Below are positions 1 to 12,192 of a stretch of 64,000 bases of DNA, in pieces. This DNA comes from Crambe crambe (Eukaryota; Porifera; Demospongiae; Poecilosclerida; Crambeidae). The notes below the pieces were generated by a model. That model saw only the letters and a program-made list of their open reading frames with translations, did not search any database and had not been told where the DNA came from. The DNA lies in the NCBI GenBank assembly GCA_963924555.1, contig OZ004588.1, positions 6,235,205-6,299,204 on the forward strand, written 5' to 3'. Each line of letters opens with the position of its first letter. Position 1 is the stretch's first letter. A program made the translations under genes and the position numbers.

Positions 1-295
1 TTTTAATGGCACACGCGCAACACGGATTATGACAATTAACTCAATGGGTGTTTCCTATCCACCTACGGTTTCTAATATATGGATTGAGTGTATGCTCAAT
101 ATAGCATGCGTCTCGCAAGTGCAAGCTCGCACGTACACCAATGAGCATGCGCATTCCACCAATATAATATATATTTTTGCCTTGAATTTTTCCGCAATCT
201 GCCAAATTTATATTTCCGGCCTTTGTGGGAAGGGAAACTGCCACATTTTCAAAAGATGTAGTTAATTTTAAGGTATCAGAACCACTTCTTGCAAA

Positions 296-452
296 TGTGA
301 CAGTCGAGGGTAGAAATCAAATATTATTCTACTTTTGCAAAACAAAGTTTGAAAGGCAGAAATTATTATATAAAGCATTAGTCATGATAAAAGTAAACTT
401 TGACTAAAAAAATAATGTGAATAACATTTGATTTCTACCCTCGACTGTCACA
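296..452. mobile_element. 157-bp MITE, copy 1
   Basis: The ends are inverted copies of about 26 bp: the left end starts tgtgacagtcgagggtag and the right end is its reverse complement. The inside is AT-rich and non-coding. A second copy lies at 29551-29697 with related interior sequence (for example the 'ggcagaaa' and 'actttgacta' words), so this is a dispersed family. It is too short to encode a transposase, so it would be non-autonomous. The superfamily is not identifiable from the ends alone. Confidence 0.8.
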
Positions 453-3400
453 AATGCTTTATAGCCTTGGAACTACAGTATACTATATTACAGCTAGCAA
501 GTTTCACAAATAGATCATTAATTGATATCAAGATTCAAGGCTTGTGACTAAAGCTCCATTCATTCTGCATGTGTGTCACACAAATTCCCATCTCAATAAC
601 ATATCATGTACCCAAATACTCAACAGAAATGGACATAATATCACCAAAGAATTCAGGAGAAGGTTTGACCACAATTCAAGAAGGTATGTAAGAGCTGTGG
701 CTTCGGGGTATAGTTTGTAAGCTGGACATGTGGGAAATTGCTAAAGATGTGGTTAATTTGACAGCTGGTTATGTAAAGCTTTATGGTGGAGCCTGCACTT
801 TGAAAGAGGTCCCTACAAAGGACATGTGTTGCATACAGAATAAATAGTGGTATCAAAATCTACATACTTGAATTGCTTGAAAAGTGTACAGTGAAAATAA
901 TACATATTCATGATCACTACAAGACCACTGAATATTTGACACGATAAAAGGGACTCATTGAGTCTACATCATGTAAGCGCTAGAACGGCGATTGAAGTCG
1001 GTTAATGCCCTCAGCCTTGAGCAACACATTCCTAAAAATAGTGACTTTGTGCAATAACTTGGTACAGTGTGGACTCCATGTATCGTATAGCGGAAAATAA
1101 ATAATGCGCGTGTGTTGCACATGCATGCTGTACAGCTAGCTATTATCGTATATTATATGGTTCTCCAGTTGTGTGAGGGGCCATCACGTCTAAAAAAGCA
1201 TAGCTATGGACTCCAGTTCTTGGCGAGTGTAGAAGAGAGACCGACACAGTAGTGATCCTTATGCTGTTGCTGTTCTTAAGACAGCTGCAATTGTTGGCAA
1301 AGAATTTCAGCTGCTTGTTCTCTCTTTCTTTAGCTATAGTGATGGTGCTACTCCTCTGATTTACCCCAGGGAGGTCTATCAGTTTCCAAGCATTCTTTGA
1401 CTTTTTCTCCAGCAATCTTCACAGGATAAAGTGCTAAGCATCTTTGTCAATATTTCCAGCTATACGGTGTATACATGCTTGCAAAATATGAAATGAAAGA
1501 AGTCTTTTCTGGCCTAAACACAATAATCTAATCATTAATCTGGATCGAAGCACTGTAGCTATATCTACAGTGTTTAAAGTAGAATGAGGATTATGAAACC
1601 AAACTTGTGCAGTGCTTTAAGATAGCTAGCTAGCTAACTCGCTAGGTTGCAGTAAGCAGAAATTTAGCAGAGATACACTCTTCCAGAGCCCAAACTTTGT
1701 CAACAATATATAGCTATCAAGTCAAAGTCAGTGCCAAGGCAAGGCACACTTAGCCCTAGCCTTTCTACCCTAACCCTTTGTGCCTTTGTGTAGCCAAGCA
1801 TCAGCATTATAATTTATGGAACCAGTTGCTGACTCTCTGGATACTTAGTTTTCTTTTACATTGGGGACCGGGTGGGAAGAGAGCCTATATGTTTACTAAT
1901 TGGATAAACTACAAGTTAAAGAGCAGCATGTCTCAACTATTCTGGGCTAGCTATTATGTTAGTGGCTGAGAAGTTAGTAACATGGATAGTCAGCCGCTTT
2001 TAACAATTTGTTTGTTGTTGTTGTTGTTTTCATCTATGTGGCCACATGTAAACTTAGCTTCGACCACCTTCCCTCAAAAAAATTCGGAAGGGTCTGGTAG
2101 CTATATTGCATATTCAAATCTCACCAGAATTTGGAGGAACATGTGCATTACTAGGGCAATGTACAATATTTCAGTCACAGTGAGTGAGCGAGCAAGTATT
2201 CCTATAGGATTTTGTGCTGATAGCTATTCATTTGTGCTTTCAACTCTTTAGAAGATTTTGATGTGAGTTTTATATGTAAGTGGCAGGCAGCTGCATACAT
2301 AGAAAAATTGTAATGCTTACCTCAAAGCACTGGCTTAGATAAGCCTTGTCTAATGTGCCTGCTGCCCAAAAGACTGTTGAACTGATAGTCCATTTAGCTA
2401 TGCTTTGTAAGTGGCAGGCATAGAAGCTAAGTACTTACCACAAAGCACGTAGATATATCTAGTGCCTACAATCCACATAGATAAGCCTAGCCCTACTATC
2501 CACCACGCTATAAACAAAGCAATGTAGAAATCAATTACAATTGGGGCAAATGCACGCGCAGGGCGCTACTATTGCACGACACGTACGTACATATGTATGT
2601 ACGCCTGGGGCATTTTGGAGTGTAGACTTATATTTTACAATTTCAATGAGTCATGACCTGAGAGTCAGCTCGCTCGCTGCAATTATTTCATCATGGCTAT
2701 GGAGAATAATTTTTATATACACAATAGATCATAATGATATTCATAGTCCTCAATATATTGTTTGATATATGAGATTTGAATACACAACATACCAGACCCT
2801 TCCAGACCCTTCCAATTTTTTTGGAGGGGTGGGCACTAATGTAAACTAGGGTGCTCTGGCATACACAAATACACCACGAACCTGCTATGAAATTCACTAG
2901 AGGAGGAAAGTTTCAGCTGAATGCAACATGGGAATGAGCTCTTATGTTCTATTTATATTTTACTCCAGTATATTCTTGACTCCCAAAACACATGATCCAG
3001 GTTGAGAACCATTAGTATCACAAGTAAGGGAAAACTGTTTTTGAGGCTAGAACATGTCTAGAGCTAGCTGAGTAATAATTGGATATCATACATGCACATG
3101 CGTATTATTGGAAAATGGCTTCCAATAATTAAGTTAGTTGAGTATTGTGCTCTGTAGCTATTTAGTATCTTCTCTTTCGAGGATCGATGAGTAATTGTAA
3201 CTGGTAGAATTTGGAGGACTTATTCTGAAGTACTTGCTGTAGCTTGAGTGGTTCGCGAGATAATATGGTTGTCTAAGAAAAATAATAATAACAATAGAGA
3301 AGATGAATTTGGTGTGTTTTTATATCTTGTCAACTAGCATGCATTGAGATGAAGGAGAGATGAGCATGTCTTTAAAGGATTTCTGTGTGTTGTTGTAGTA

Positions 3401-3613
3401 AATAATAATCGTAATAATAGGCAGCAAGATACATAGAACTGAGATAGGATAGACTGAATAATTAACTCTAGTTACATTTCGTACATAGAATGTTCTAGAA
3501 CACTAGACACAATGACAAACCTCATGCTAACTATGCTCCACAAGACAGCATACACACGACATAGAATCTCTCTATACACTATACAATGTTATGTTTTATT
3601 GCACAGAAATTTT

Positions 3614-3660
3614 TTAGCCTCATACCCACCAAGAAAAAAAGAGACCGGGTACGAGGCTAA
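3614..3660. repeat. Short hairpin
   Basis: Arms of 14 nt (ttagcctcataccc and gggtacgaggctaa) pair with one mismatch around a 19-nt A-rich loop. It lies about 100 bp upstream of the first recognisable GBP-like exon. It could be a remnant of a foldback element; no function can be assigned. Confidence 0.6.
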
Positions 3661-3759
3661 GAAGATATATTCTGATTTATCTGGGGCTTTCTGTATGCAG
3701 TTATTATTGATGTAGCTATAGTTATGTAGCTACAAATAATGAACTTCAAAATTATGCAG

Positions 3760-6700
3760 GACTAAGAAAATTCCAAAAGCATAAACTTCTTGAAGATGGT
3801 AGAAGCAGTATAGTATTGGTCAGTGATAACGGTGGAAAGCTTGAAATCAACCCTGAAGCATGTGAAATGATTAAAAAAATCAAGAAACCTGTTGCTATTT
3901 TAAGCATTTGTGGAAAAGCAAGAACAGGAAAGTCATATTTCTTATCACGAGTACTGGAGACCAATGATGTGTTCGAAGCTAGTGATTCTGATGAAGTCTG
4001 CACTAGGGGCATACAAATGGCTACCACAACTTTAGCTTGTGAAGAATTTGAAGTAATATTACTCGACACTGAAGGTTCTGGTGCAGGAATGGTTAATGAA
4101 CAGAGACGCACGAATTTAGTCACTAAATACCTCGTTTTAACGACTTTGATAAGTTCGACTCTGATCTACAACACACAAGGTATCATCGATGCACAAAGTA
4201 TTCATGCACTCAGGTAAGTTGGACCAACATTGAATGGAGGTGTTATGCATGCCATCCACCCATCTGATTAGTAATCGATTTCTGTGAGCATAATCATCTG
4301 ATTTGGGTGAGCACATTTGGTGTTGGTGCTGGTACAGAGATCTATATCGTAGTCCTAATAATATTGCTTTTAGTAGACATGTAAGATCACTTGCACCTGC
4401 ATTAATTTTGTTCTCAGCTTAGTAAAACTTACAATTTTATTTTTTATAGTTGCTTCTCAAACTTATCAAGATTAATTCACTTGTGTAATGTGCCTATCAG
4501 CAAAAGTGAGTCTTGCAAGTACTTTTTTCCTGATTTTTTCTGGTTGATGCGTGATTGCAAAATAAAGCTCAGTGCTGGTCTTTCTCTTACTGACCACATT
4601 ATCAATAAATATCTCACTCCAAATGAGAGCGAACGTGAATCTGATGATGGACGATCACAACTTCTCACTCTCTTTCCTTCCTTTAAATGTCACATGGTAA
4701 ACCGTCCTGGTGGTGAAGAACCACATCTAACTCAAATTCCTAAGTTGGATGAAAGTTTTGATGCTGGAATAAAAGATGCCATTGAAATCTTGTGCAGCAA
4801 TATAAGCTGGAAAAAATGCATTGATCGTGATGATCCCCTTACAAGTGATCTTTACGTTAAGTTAGCTAAAGAATATATTGAAGCATTGAATACAGATAAT
4901 GGCATAACTGACTTAAGTGTTAGTTGGAAAGCAACATGTCATAATCGACTTGAGTCACTGTCTAAAGAGTTTGTTTGTGATTATAAGGAGAAAATGGAAG
5001 AAATAAAATTTCCAGTGGAAGAAAATGGTGTGAACACACAAGAAAAAAAAACCTTAAATGGAAAGCATTTCACTGTACTACATGATAAGTGGACAAAACT
5101 GAAAAAAGAGTGTGAATTTTTATTGCCAGGTAAAGAAACAACACATTCAAAAATTGAAAATGATATGAAGGAGAGAATTATGACTATATTTGAGTTGCTT
5201 AAACTAAGAAATCATGAAGCATCTAAAGATCATTGTTCACAAGTTTTTAACCGTCTTTATGATGCCCAGCATTTATTAAATCTTGAAGAGTTGAGGAAAC
5301 AATACATGGTTGAAGCTATAGGTCCTGCAAAAGATATTGTCTATGAAAAAGAAACCTCTCACATTCCAGGTCCACCAGTAGTTGAAAAATCAGAAATAGG
5401 TCAGAGAAAGGAAAAAACTGTTGTGCTAAAGTGGAACCAACCAAAAGTCAATCCTGATGCTGCCGAGAGTTATGAACTAGAAATAAAAGGGGCAAATGGA
5501 GACTCGTGGAAGAGGTTAAAGGACAATCTGCAGTCACCATTAAACATAACCAGTTCTGCATTCAAGGAAATGTTACCAAATCAAACTTACCAGATTCGTC
5601 TTCGAGGCTATAACAGAAGCATCAGAGGAATTGGGGAGTTTAGTAAGCCTTGTACAATCACTGTACCTTGTGGTGTACCAAGTAAGCCTTCAAGTCCTAC
5701 AATTCAAGTGTGCAAGGATGACCCTACAAAAGTGGAACTTTTTATCGCTAAACTACCAGAATTGAAGGAAAACGGAAAGCCAGTCAAAAAAATTATTATT
5801 CAAAAGTCAGATAACAAAAAAAAGAAATGGATCGACTGTAAAGAGAATGATTATAGCAGTCACAAACAATCAACTGCAATCGTCATGAAGTTAGATAACT
5901 ATGATCAGAAAATGACTCCACTTTATGAATATCGGGTCATCATGAAAAATGACATTGGTGACAGTGAACCTAGCTCACCAGTGGTCTTAGACCCTACTGA
6001 GATAATACCTGGACAAGTATTAAAGTTTAAGACTACTGAAGTTACCTGTGAGAGCATTTCACTTTCATGGGACGAGCCTGATGTAAATCCATCAGCTGTA
6101 CACATGTACCAAGTTGACTACAAAAAAAAAGGTGACAGAGACTACAAGAGTCTTAATAATATTCAAAAGTGTTCAGTGACAATACCTTCACTAAATCCTC
6201 GTACAAAATACACAATTGCAGTGATTGCTTTAAACTCTCGCAAATAACATGTACAAGCAATTTTATTATCTGATATCGAAACATTACTTGCTAAGCCAAT
6301 GAAACCACAACCACCTTCAATAGATGCTGGCCGTAAGTCAATTTCTGTTACTGTCAATTTGAACAAAAAAGAAGAACCAAGAAAAATTGTAATTTATCGA
6401 CATAAAAAAGATAAAAGCATTATATTGGATGAGCCTGAACACACTATTAGCATTCCACCTGAGCTATTAGCTGACACATCTGAAGTTAAACAAGTTGAAC
6501 ATGAAATGGATTATGAAGATCAAATTTACTTCATAAGTGTTCAATGTGAAAATGAAGTTGGTAGCACTTTAAGTGATTTAACACCTGTGAATCCTAGTCA
6601 TTGTACGATACCTGGCACACCATCTGATCTCAAACAAGAGACTGCAGAAGACGGAAACATCTTAAAGGTAGCATGGACTAAACCTAAAGAACGGGCAAGA

Positions 6701-7975
6701 CCAATTACTGTATATCGTGTAAAAATGAAGAAACATTCAGAAAGCAAATGGGGGCGTGAGCCAATTTCTACAACAGAAACGAGTGCTACATTCAAGCAAT
6801 TGAACTATAACACTGATTATGATATCCGAGTTTGTGCTTGTAATGGACACCTTGAAGGATCCAACAGTCCAACAATAACAATGAAAACAGGCTGTGGTGT
6901 TCCAGCGAAACCCTCACGCCCATTAGTAAGATTTGATGAAGTGTCAAATAATGTTATCTTCAAAACACAGCCAATTCCACCAGGAGATGAATATGGTTCT
7001 CCTATCACACACATCATAATTCAGCGCTTGAAAAAAAATGAGGAATGGGAAAGTATTTTGACTAAAACATACGAGCCTGATAACCTTGAATACAGGCTAC
7101 TGAATACATTAAATTTTGATTCTAATAGAGAATTATTTCGAATACAGCTACAGAATGATCAAGGGAAAAGTGAACCAAGTGATGTGTGTTCATTGAATTT
7201 CAATGACCTAGTACCAGGACAAGTAGAGGATTTGAACTGTGAAGATAAAACTAGCACTACCGTCAAACTTCATTGGAAAAAACCAATCAAATTCCGTGAA
7301 TTCGTGGTTGGTTATTGCATAAAAATGTCTGAACATCAAGGTGAGTTGAGGACTTTACAAACAGACTACAAAGACACTTCCATCACGATACCTGATCTTG
7401 CTATGAAAACTGATTACACTTTTGCAATATATGCTAAAGGCCAATTCGTTGATGGTGAACAAACAGAAATACCGGTTACAACAAATGAAGATTTCCCAGG
7501 ACCACTTAAGAAGCTTACTGCTTGTGCAAGATACTCTGATAGAATTAAAATTTGTTGGAGACCTCCAAAGGAATATTGCATGGCACTAGAGTTTTATGAA
7601 GTACAATGTAAGAACCAGTCAACAGGGAAAATTATAGAAAAGAAAATTAAAAAAAATGGCCATTCAACAGTTGTAAGGGGTCTGGACTCAAATACATCCT
7701 ATACTTTTCAAGTGACACCGAAAAATATATATGGCAACCACAAAGATTCTTCAATTGCAATTCTAAAGGATGTAAGCACTCGGTTCAGCACAGGTACAAG
7801 GATAGCACTTACTGTTTTGGCATCAGCTTTGACTCTTCCAGTATTAAATTTACCTACTGTGTCTAGAATGGCTCCAACATTAATTATGGGTGGAATAGGA
7901 ACTTATTTTGCTACAAATCAAAGTGAACATACAAATCAAAGTGAACATAGTAGTGATGAAGAATATACAGAATAG
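3760..7975 (+). CDS. GBP-like large GTPase with about eight fibronectin type III repeats (in-frame stop)
   Basis: Two exons are clear: 3760-4213 and 4450-7975, joined by a GT-AG intron (gtaagt donor). The first carries a guanylate-binding-protein G domain: P-loop GKARTGKS, the DTEG switch motif and, in the second exon, a base-recognition RD (FWLMRD). A GBP-like helical stretch follows, then repeated modules with WxxP and Y.I....N features (roughly 5370-7780) that read as eight FN3 domains. The C-terminus has two hydrophobic segments and an acidic tail, suggesting membrane association. GBPs are dynamin-like GTPases of cell-autonomous immunity; the FN3 fusion is not the vertebrate layout. The start is missing: the frame enters exon 3760 in phase 1 with no in-frame ATG upstream, so a 5' exon is unplaced. 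A TAA at 6245-6247 splits the frame within FN3 number 3, but the same frame continues open to 7975. It is either a recent pseudogene, a polymorphism or sequencing error, or a readthrough site. Confidence 0.85.
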
Positions 7976-9052
7976 TGTACACATAATTCTGTCATTCGCA
8001 TAATTTATATCTATACAAAACATAAGTTGTTTCATAGCTATAGGTCTATAGACCTTTGTTTTCACTTTCTGCTTCTATGTTAATCATGCATTGCTATAAT
8101 TTTTATCCACTCATTACTTTGTTTTGATCCTTTACACTTTTCAGTATCCTATTCTCACATGTAAATTTAAAATTTATAGCCATTCAGTTTTCATAGTAAC
8201 AAAGTAGGAAAATGATATCAGTGATATTGAATCAAGCTCATTTCAATAAGCTACACAAGATGATGTTTATTACAGCAAGAGGGGCAATTAATGGAACTAT
8301 AATATTATACTGCATGGGTCTATGCTGGTAGCTAGTCTCAACAAAATAATAATAGCAGAAAACATGTCCTGAGGGGATGGGTATAAATCCAGAGGTGCTC
8401 CACTGGAACAGTGGCTGCTGGTCAGAGGTGGGAACCACTCACCGCCACACACCAAATAGCTAACCCTAATCTGGTTACCTGCATTCAATTGAGTTTATTA
8501 TTCTATGGTCAAACTTCATTCATAAAATGCCTCCCCCCCCCACTGCATAGATATAGGAATGAAAAATGTGGAGAGGGGTTGGAGTGGAGTGGAGGGGGAG
8601 GAGGGAGTGGGAGGGGTGGAGTGGAGTGGAGGGGCCTCCCTTGTTCCTATGCTTGTATGTCCAGGAAATATATATATTAGCTCTTCAGAATTGGAGCATA
8701 ATCGAATCAGCAAGCAGTAGGGAAAAGAGGATTGTTAGTGTCCTTCCCTACAGCTACATCAAGCCACTAGATGGGTGGACACTATATATTAATTTTAGTG
8801 TCATTAGCTATAAAAACATTCAGTGAGTCCAGCATACATAATATTTGTAGAGGACATCCCCAACACTGGGATACAAGTGAAATTAGACTGATCCACTTGC
8901 AAGATGCAGTAGCATATTGGTAGCGATGTCAGGTCAAAAATCAAATCTTAATTATAGGATTCTAATTTTTGATATCTTTTTCTGCCAACTTAGAGAAACC
9001 AGGAGAATTTTTAAGCGCTGAAATCGGCCAAGCCGTTGCGGAGATACAGTCC
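7976..9052. other. Intergenic, no gene supported
   Basis: This is the 3' flank of the GBP-like gene. It contains a purine-rich patch at 8568-8632 made of 'ggagtgga' repeats and a C9 run near 8525. I see no coding exon or RNA gene. Confidence 0.5.
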
Positions 9053-9106
9053 TAGTCTGGCGTAGCGGCGACTTGGGTTGGTAAGGGTCGCCGCTACGCC
9101 AGACTA
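9053..9106. repeat. Perfect 20-bp hairpin
   Basis: tagtctggcgtagcggcgac at 9053-9072 is matched exactly by its reverse complement at 9087-9106, with a 14-nt loop. The GC-rich arms stand out from the AT-rich surroundings. The direct flanks 'acagtcc' (9047) and 'acagtcc' (9110) look like a target-site duplication, suggesting a tiny inserted foldback element. Confidence 0.75.
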
Positions 9107-9388
9107 ATACAGTCCTGCTGTTATTGAGTTTTGAACAAGTTCACGCATGCGCGGGCAAAACCATAGCGACGAAACTCATGAAAATCAGTCACATTCCAGA
9201 GCTCCACCACACAGCCCATGGCAACCAATCAGAACTTTCCACAACACTCCATATAAACCCATTCCCATACTGTTGCCATAGTACTAGACTGAGCAGTCGC
9301 AGCTGCAGCGCTATAGCACTGCGCAGGCAAAACAGCAGTATGCATTCCTGAGGTAACGCTGAAGTAGTGCGGTAAGAATCATAGATAC

Positions 9389-9661
9389 TACAGAGGTTTT
9401 ATTTAGGGAATCTTGCAAAATGCTGAGTGTGCATTCCCGCGCATGCTCAACTTTTGAGCCTCGAAAATCTCACTGGAGAAGGTGAATGGCATGCTAATAG
9501 GTTAGAACTTTACTAGAACAGTCACTAGCTAGCTCTTCAAAGCTTACTTCTCTAAAGTACTTTCCAAATCTGAGCACAATTTCAAAAATTCAAGCAGTGC
9601 GCATGCGTAGTGGTCCGAGGCCTGACGACCAATTTTTGCAAGATTCCCTAAAACCTCTGTA
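9389..9661. mobile_element. 273-bp MITE
   Basis: The left end reads tacagaggtttta...gggaatcttgcaaaa and the right end ttttgcaagattccctaaaacctctgta, an inverted repeat of about 28 bp broken by a 4-nt insertion (ttta) in the left arm. The inside has no open frame. The same 'aaaacctctgtataact' word recurs near 11932, at the other end of the repeat cluster, so the element family is dispersed or was split by later insertions. Confidence 0.7.
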
Positions 9662-10760
9662 TAACTAGGGTATGTTCGTGTAACATATTCAATTGGCGAG
9701 CGAAGCAGTTGGTGAAAGTCATTTGTACTTTGACTTACTAAGATATTGCAGCTGCATACATAGGAGGCTGTATAATGCTTACCACAAGCACTTAGAAAGC
9801 CAAGCGCCTACAATCCACTTAGCACCTCTATGACAAAATGCTGTAGAAAACAATAAGCTCAAGCTGTTTGTTCTAAGTGCTATGGGCATGTTTCATTTGT
9901 GGGGTCAAAGGTCAAACGAACGTGCGCATGCGTATTATTGGCGAGCGAAGCGAGCCTCTCTCTGGTCATGTCAACGGAAGCTCGAGATATATATTTATAT
10001 GTATACGTACGTCATAGCTAGCGGGCATAGTTAAAAATACGCATGCGCACGTTTGTTTGACCTTTGACCCCACAAATGAAACGTGCCCATAGCACTTAGA
10101 ACAAATAGCTAGAGCTTGTTGCTTTCTACAGCATTTTGTTATACAGGCGCTAAGTGGATTGTAGGCGCTAAGTGGATTGTAGGCGCATGGCTTTCTAAGT
10201 GCTTGTGGTAAACATTATACAGCCTCCTGTGTATGCAGCTGTGTATGCAGCTGCCACAACCACTGCAATATCTTAGCCCAATGAGTCAAATGCAAAGTAC
10301 AAATGACTTTCATCAACTGCTTCGCTCGCCGATTGAATATGTTACACGAACATACCCTAGTAGTTAGCTGAAGTATTTGGCGAGCGAAGCGAGCCTCTCT
10401 CTGGTCATGTAAACGGGAGCTCGAGATATATATATGTATACGTACGTCATGGCTAGCGGGCATAGTTAATAGTACGCATGCGCACGTTCGTTTGACCTTT
10501 GACCCCACAAATAAAACGTGCCCATAGCACTTAGAACAAGTGTAGCTAGAGCTTATTGCATGCTTTCTACAGCATTTTGTCACAGAGGCGCTAAGTGGAT
10601 TGTAGGCGCATGGCTTTCTAAGTGCTTATACAGCCTCCTGTGTATGGAGCTGCCACAACCACTGCAATATCTTAGGCTTAGTCAAAGTACAAATGACTTT
10701 CACCAACTGCTTCGCTCGCTCGCCGATTGAATATGTTACACGAACATACCCTAGTTAATT
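9662..10760. repeat. Nested large inverted and direct repeats
   Basis: The segment 9663-9933 (starting aactagggtatgttcgtg) is repeated in reverse complement at about 10034-10362, giving a roughly 300-bp imperfect foldback. A third copy in the same orientation as the second arm spans about 10379-10756. Shared words include cgcatgcg, tgacctttgacccc and gcgagcgaagc. No coding capacity is seen. It looks like a foldback element that later duplicated one arm. A related end, gctcgcttcgctcgcc, recurs near 11910. Confidence 0.75.
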
Positions 10761-10790
10761 ATGCCCGCTAGCTATTGACGTACGTATATA

Positions 10791-11510
10791 TATCAGAGAG
10801 TGCGTTAGCACTCTCTAAGTAGGGATGGCGGGTCAAAGGTCATAAGACAGTAATAAACTAAAAACTCTTCTTTCTCTTCTACCCTTATTCTACAGGTTCT
10901 CAGAAGTCTAGAGTGAATTATTACATCTACAAAGAAGAGAGGAGAATATTCCAAAACCAAAAATTCATTCGCTAACATAAGAAAAAAACGATGTCTAAAA
11001 TTGACTTTTGTTCTTTTTCTTTATCAGAGAGTGCGGTAGCACTCTCTATGTAGGGATGACTCGGACGGCCGCGCGCGCCGCCTATAGACTAATACTAAAG
11101 TGAAATTCTAGTTCTCCCACTTAGACCTAACAAAAGCTACTGTGAATGATTATCCAGCCTACTAGAGCCTACTACAATGTGCAGACCAAGTTTCAGGACC
11201 AGGGAGCTTACCGTTTCAGAAATACGGCAAGCAGGTAAATCGCTATATTCTTCTTCTTCTCTATTATTATTATCAGAGAGTGCGGTAGCACTCTGTATGT
11301 AGGGATGACTCGGACGGCCGCGCGCGCCGCCTATAGACTAATACTAAAGTGAAATTCTAGTTCTCCCACTTAGACCTAACAAAAGCTACTGTGAATGATT
11401 ATCCAGCCTACTAGAGCCTACTACAATGTGCAGACCAAGTTTCAGGACCAGGGAACTTACCGTTTCAGAAATACGGCAAGCAGGTAAATCGCTATATTCT
11501 TCTTCTTCTC
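10791..11510. repeat. Three tandem hairpin-headed repeat units
   Basis: Units start at 10791, 11022 and 11271, each with the 22-nt hairpin agagagtgc-ggta-gcactctct (gtta in the first). A fourth hairpin at 11511 closes the array. The units at 11022 and 11271 are near-identical copies of about 245 bp containing a GC-rich block (ggccgcgcgcgccgcc). The unit at 10791 has a different body that is repeated at 15442-15682. No coding potential is seen. Confidence 0.75.
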
Positions 11511-11850
11511 TATCAGAGAGTGCGGTAGCACTCTCTGATAGAGAAGAAGAATGAAGAATGAAAGATGAATGAAGAATGAATGAATGAATGAATGAAGAAA
11601 TGAATGAATGAATGAATGAATGAATGAATGAATGAATGAATGAAGAAATGAAGAATGAAGAATGAATGAAGAATGAAAGATATGAAAACAATCCCTACTT
11701 TTACAACTGCCATAGCTAGCTATAAGTAGTGGATGTAAATGTAGGGATTGTTTTCATACGAGGCTGCAGTACATTATATAGCCCAGCTAGATTTTAAGCT
11801 ATCCCTACTTAACCTTTTTATTTAGAAGAAATTTTTTGCATTCACTTGTA
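11511..11850. repeat. Hairpin, GAAT microsatellite and MITE end
   Basis: At 11510-11541 the family hairpin is fully palindromic (ctatcagagagtgc and its complement around ggta). It is followed by a (GAAT)n tract at about 11575-11680. From about 11735 to 11850 comes a segment ending in gaagaaattttttgcattc; its inverted copy lies at about 16031-16125, and the same end sequence closes the 16509-16873 hairpin element. Confidence 0.7.
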
Positions 11851-12023
11851 TATATATAAATATATATATAAATATATATCTCGAGCTCCCGTTGACATGA
11901 CCAGAGAGTGGCTCGCTTCGCTCGCCAATAAAACCTCTGTATAACTATGGTGGCCCTCAGTGTCATCCTGCGCGAGAATACCATTCCGAGAATCCGGGAT
12001 TGCTATCCCGTGAATCCGAGATA

Positions 12024-12105
12024 TTTTCCGAGAGTCCGGGAAGTTTTTCCGAGAGTCCGGGAGGTTTTTCCGAGAGTCCGGGAAATTTTTCCGAGAGTCC
12101 GGGTA
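12024..12105 (+). repeat. About 21-bp tandem minisatellite, four units
   Basis: Four head-to-tail copies of a unit built on ttttccgagagtccggga differ by one or two bases. They sit in the open frame that begins at ATG 11947, just upstream of the kinase's first solid exon, and would encode FPRVRE repeats. They may be translated or may be 5' UTR/repeat DNA. Confidence 0.7.
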
Positions 12106-12192
12106 GCCTCTGAGAGAATCCGATTCCGGGATCTAGCTAGCGCGCGCCTAGCTAGCGGATACACCCTTTACCAACTATCTGAGCTGCATGAT

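Larger units (their letters stand above)
1..3759. other. Intergenic, no gene supported
   Basis: I see no convincing coding exon here. Short open frames exist but lack splice-compatible neighbours or recognisable domains. The stretch holds the MITE at 296-452, a short hairpin at 3614-3660, and a loosely repeated segment around 2270-2460 (words such as 'aagtggcaggca' and 'cttacc.caaagcac') that also appears in the 9.7-10.7 kb repeats. The 5' exon(s) of the GBP-like gene should lie here, but I could not place them. Confidence 0.5.

Noticed and set aside
1143-1415. Minus-strand frame with KLIDLPG resembling a GTPase motif
   Set aside because: No P-loop or other G motifs are near it, and no flanking exons continue the fold.
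1982-2251. Small protein with a signal-peptide-like start (MDSQPLLTICLLLLLF)
   Set aside because: The leucine run comes from a gttgttgtt repeat, the rest shows no domain, and no splice partner was found. It could be real but is not supported.
11947-12192. Upstream ATG extending the IRAK-like kinase by 82 residues
   Set aside because: The added part is minisatellite-encoded (FPRVRE repeats) and starts at the edge of a repeat; the ATG at 12193 is the safer start, though the longer form cannot be excluded.
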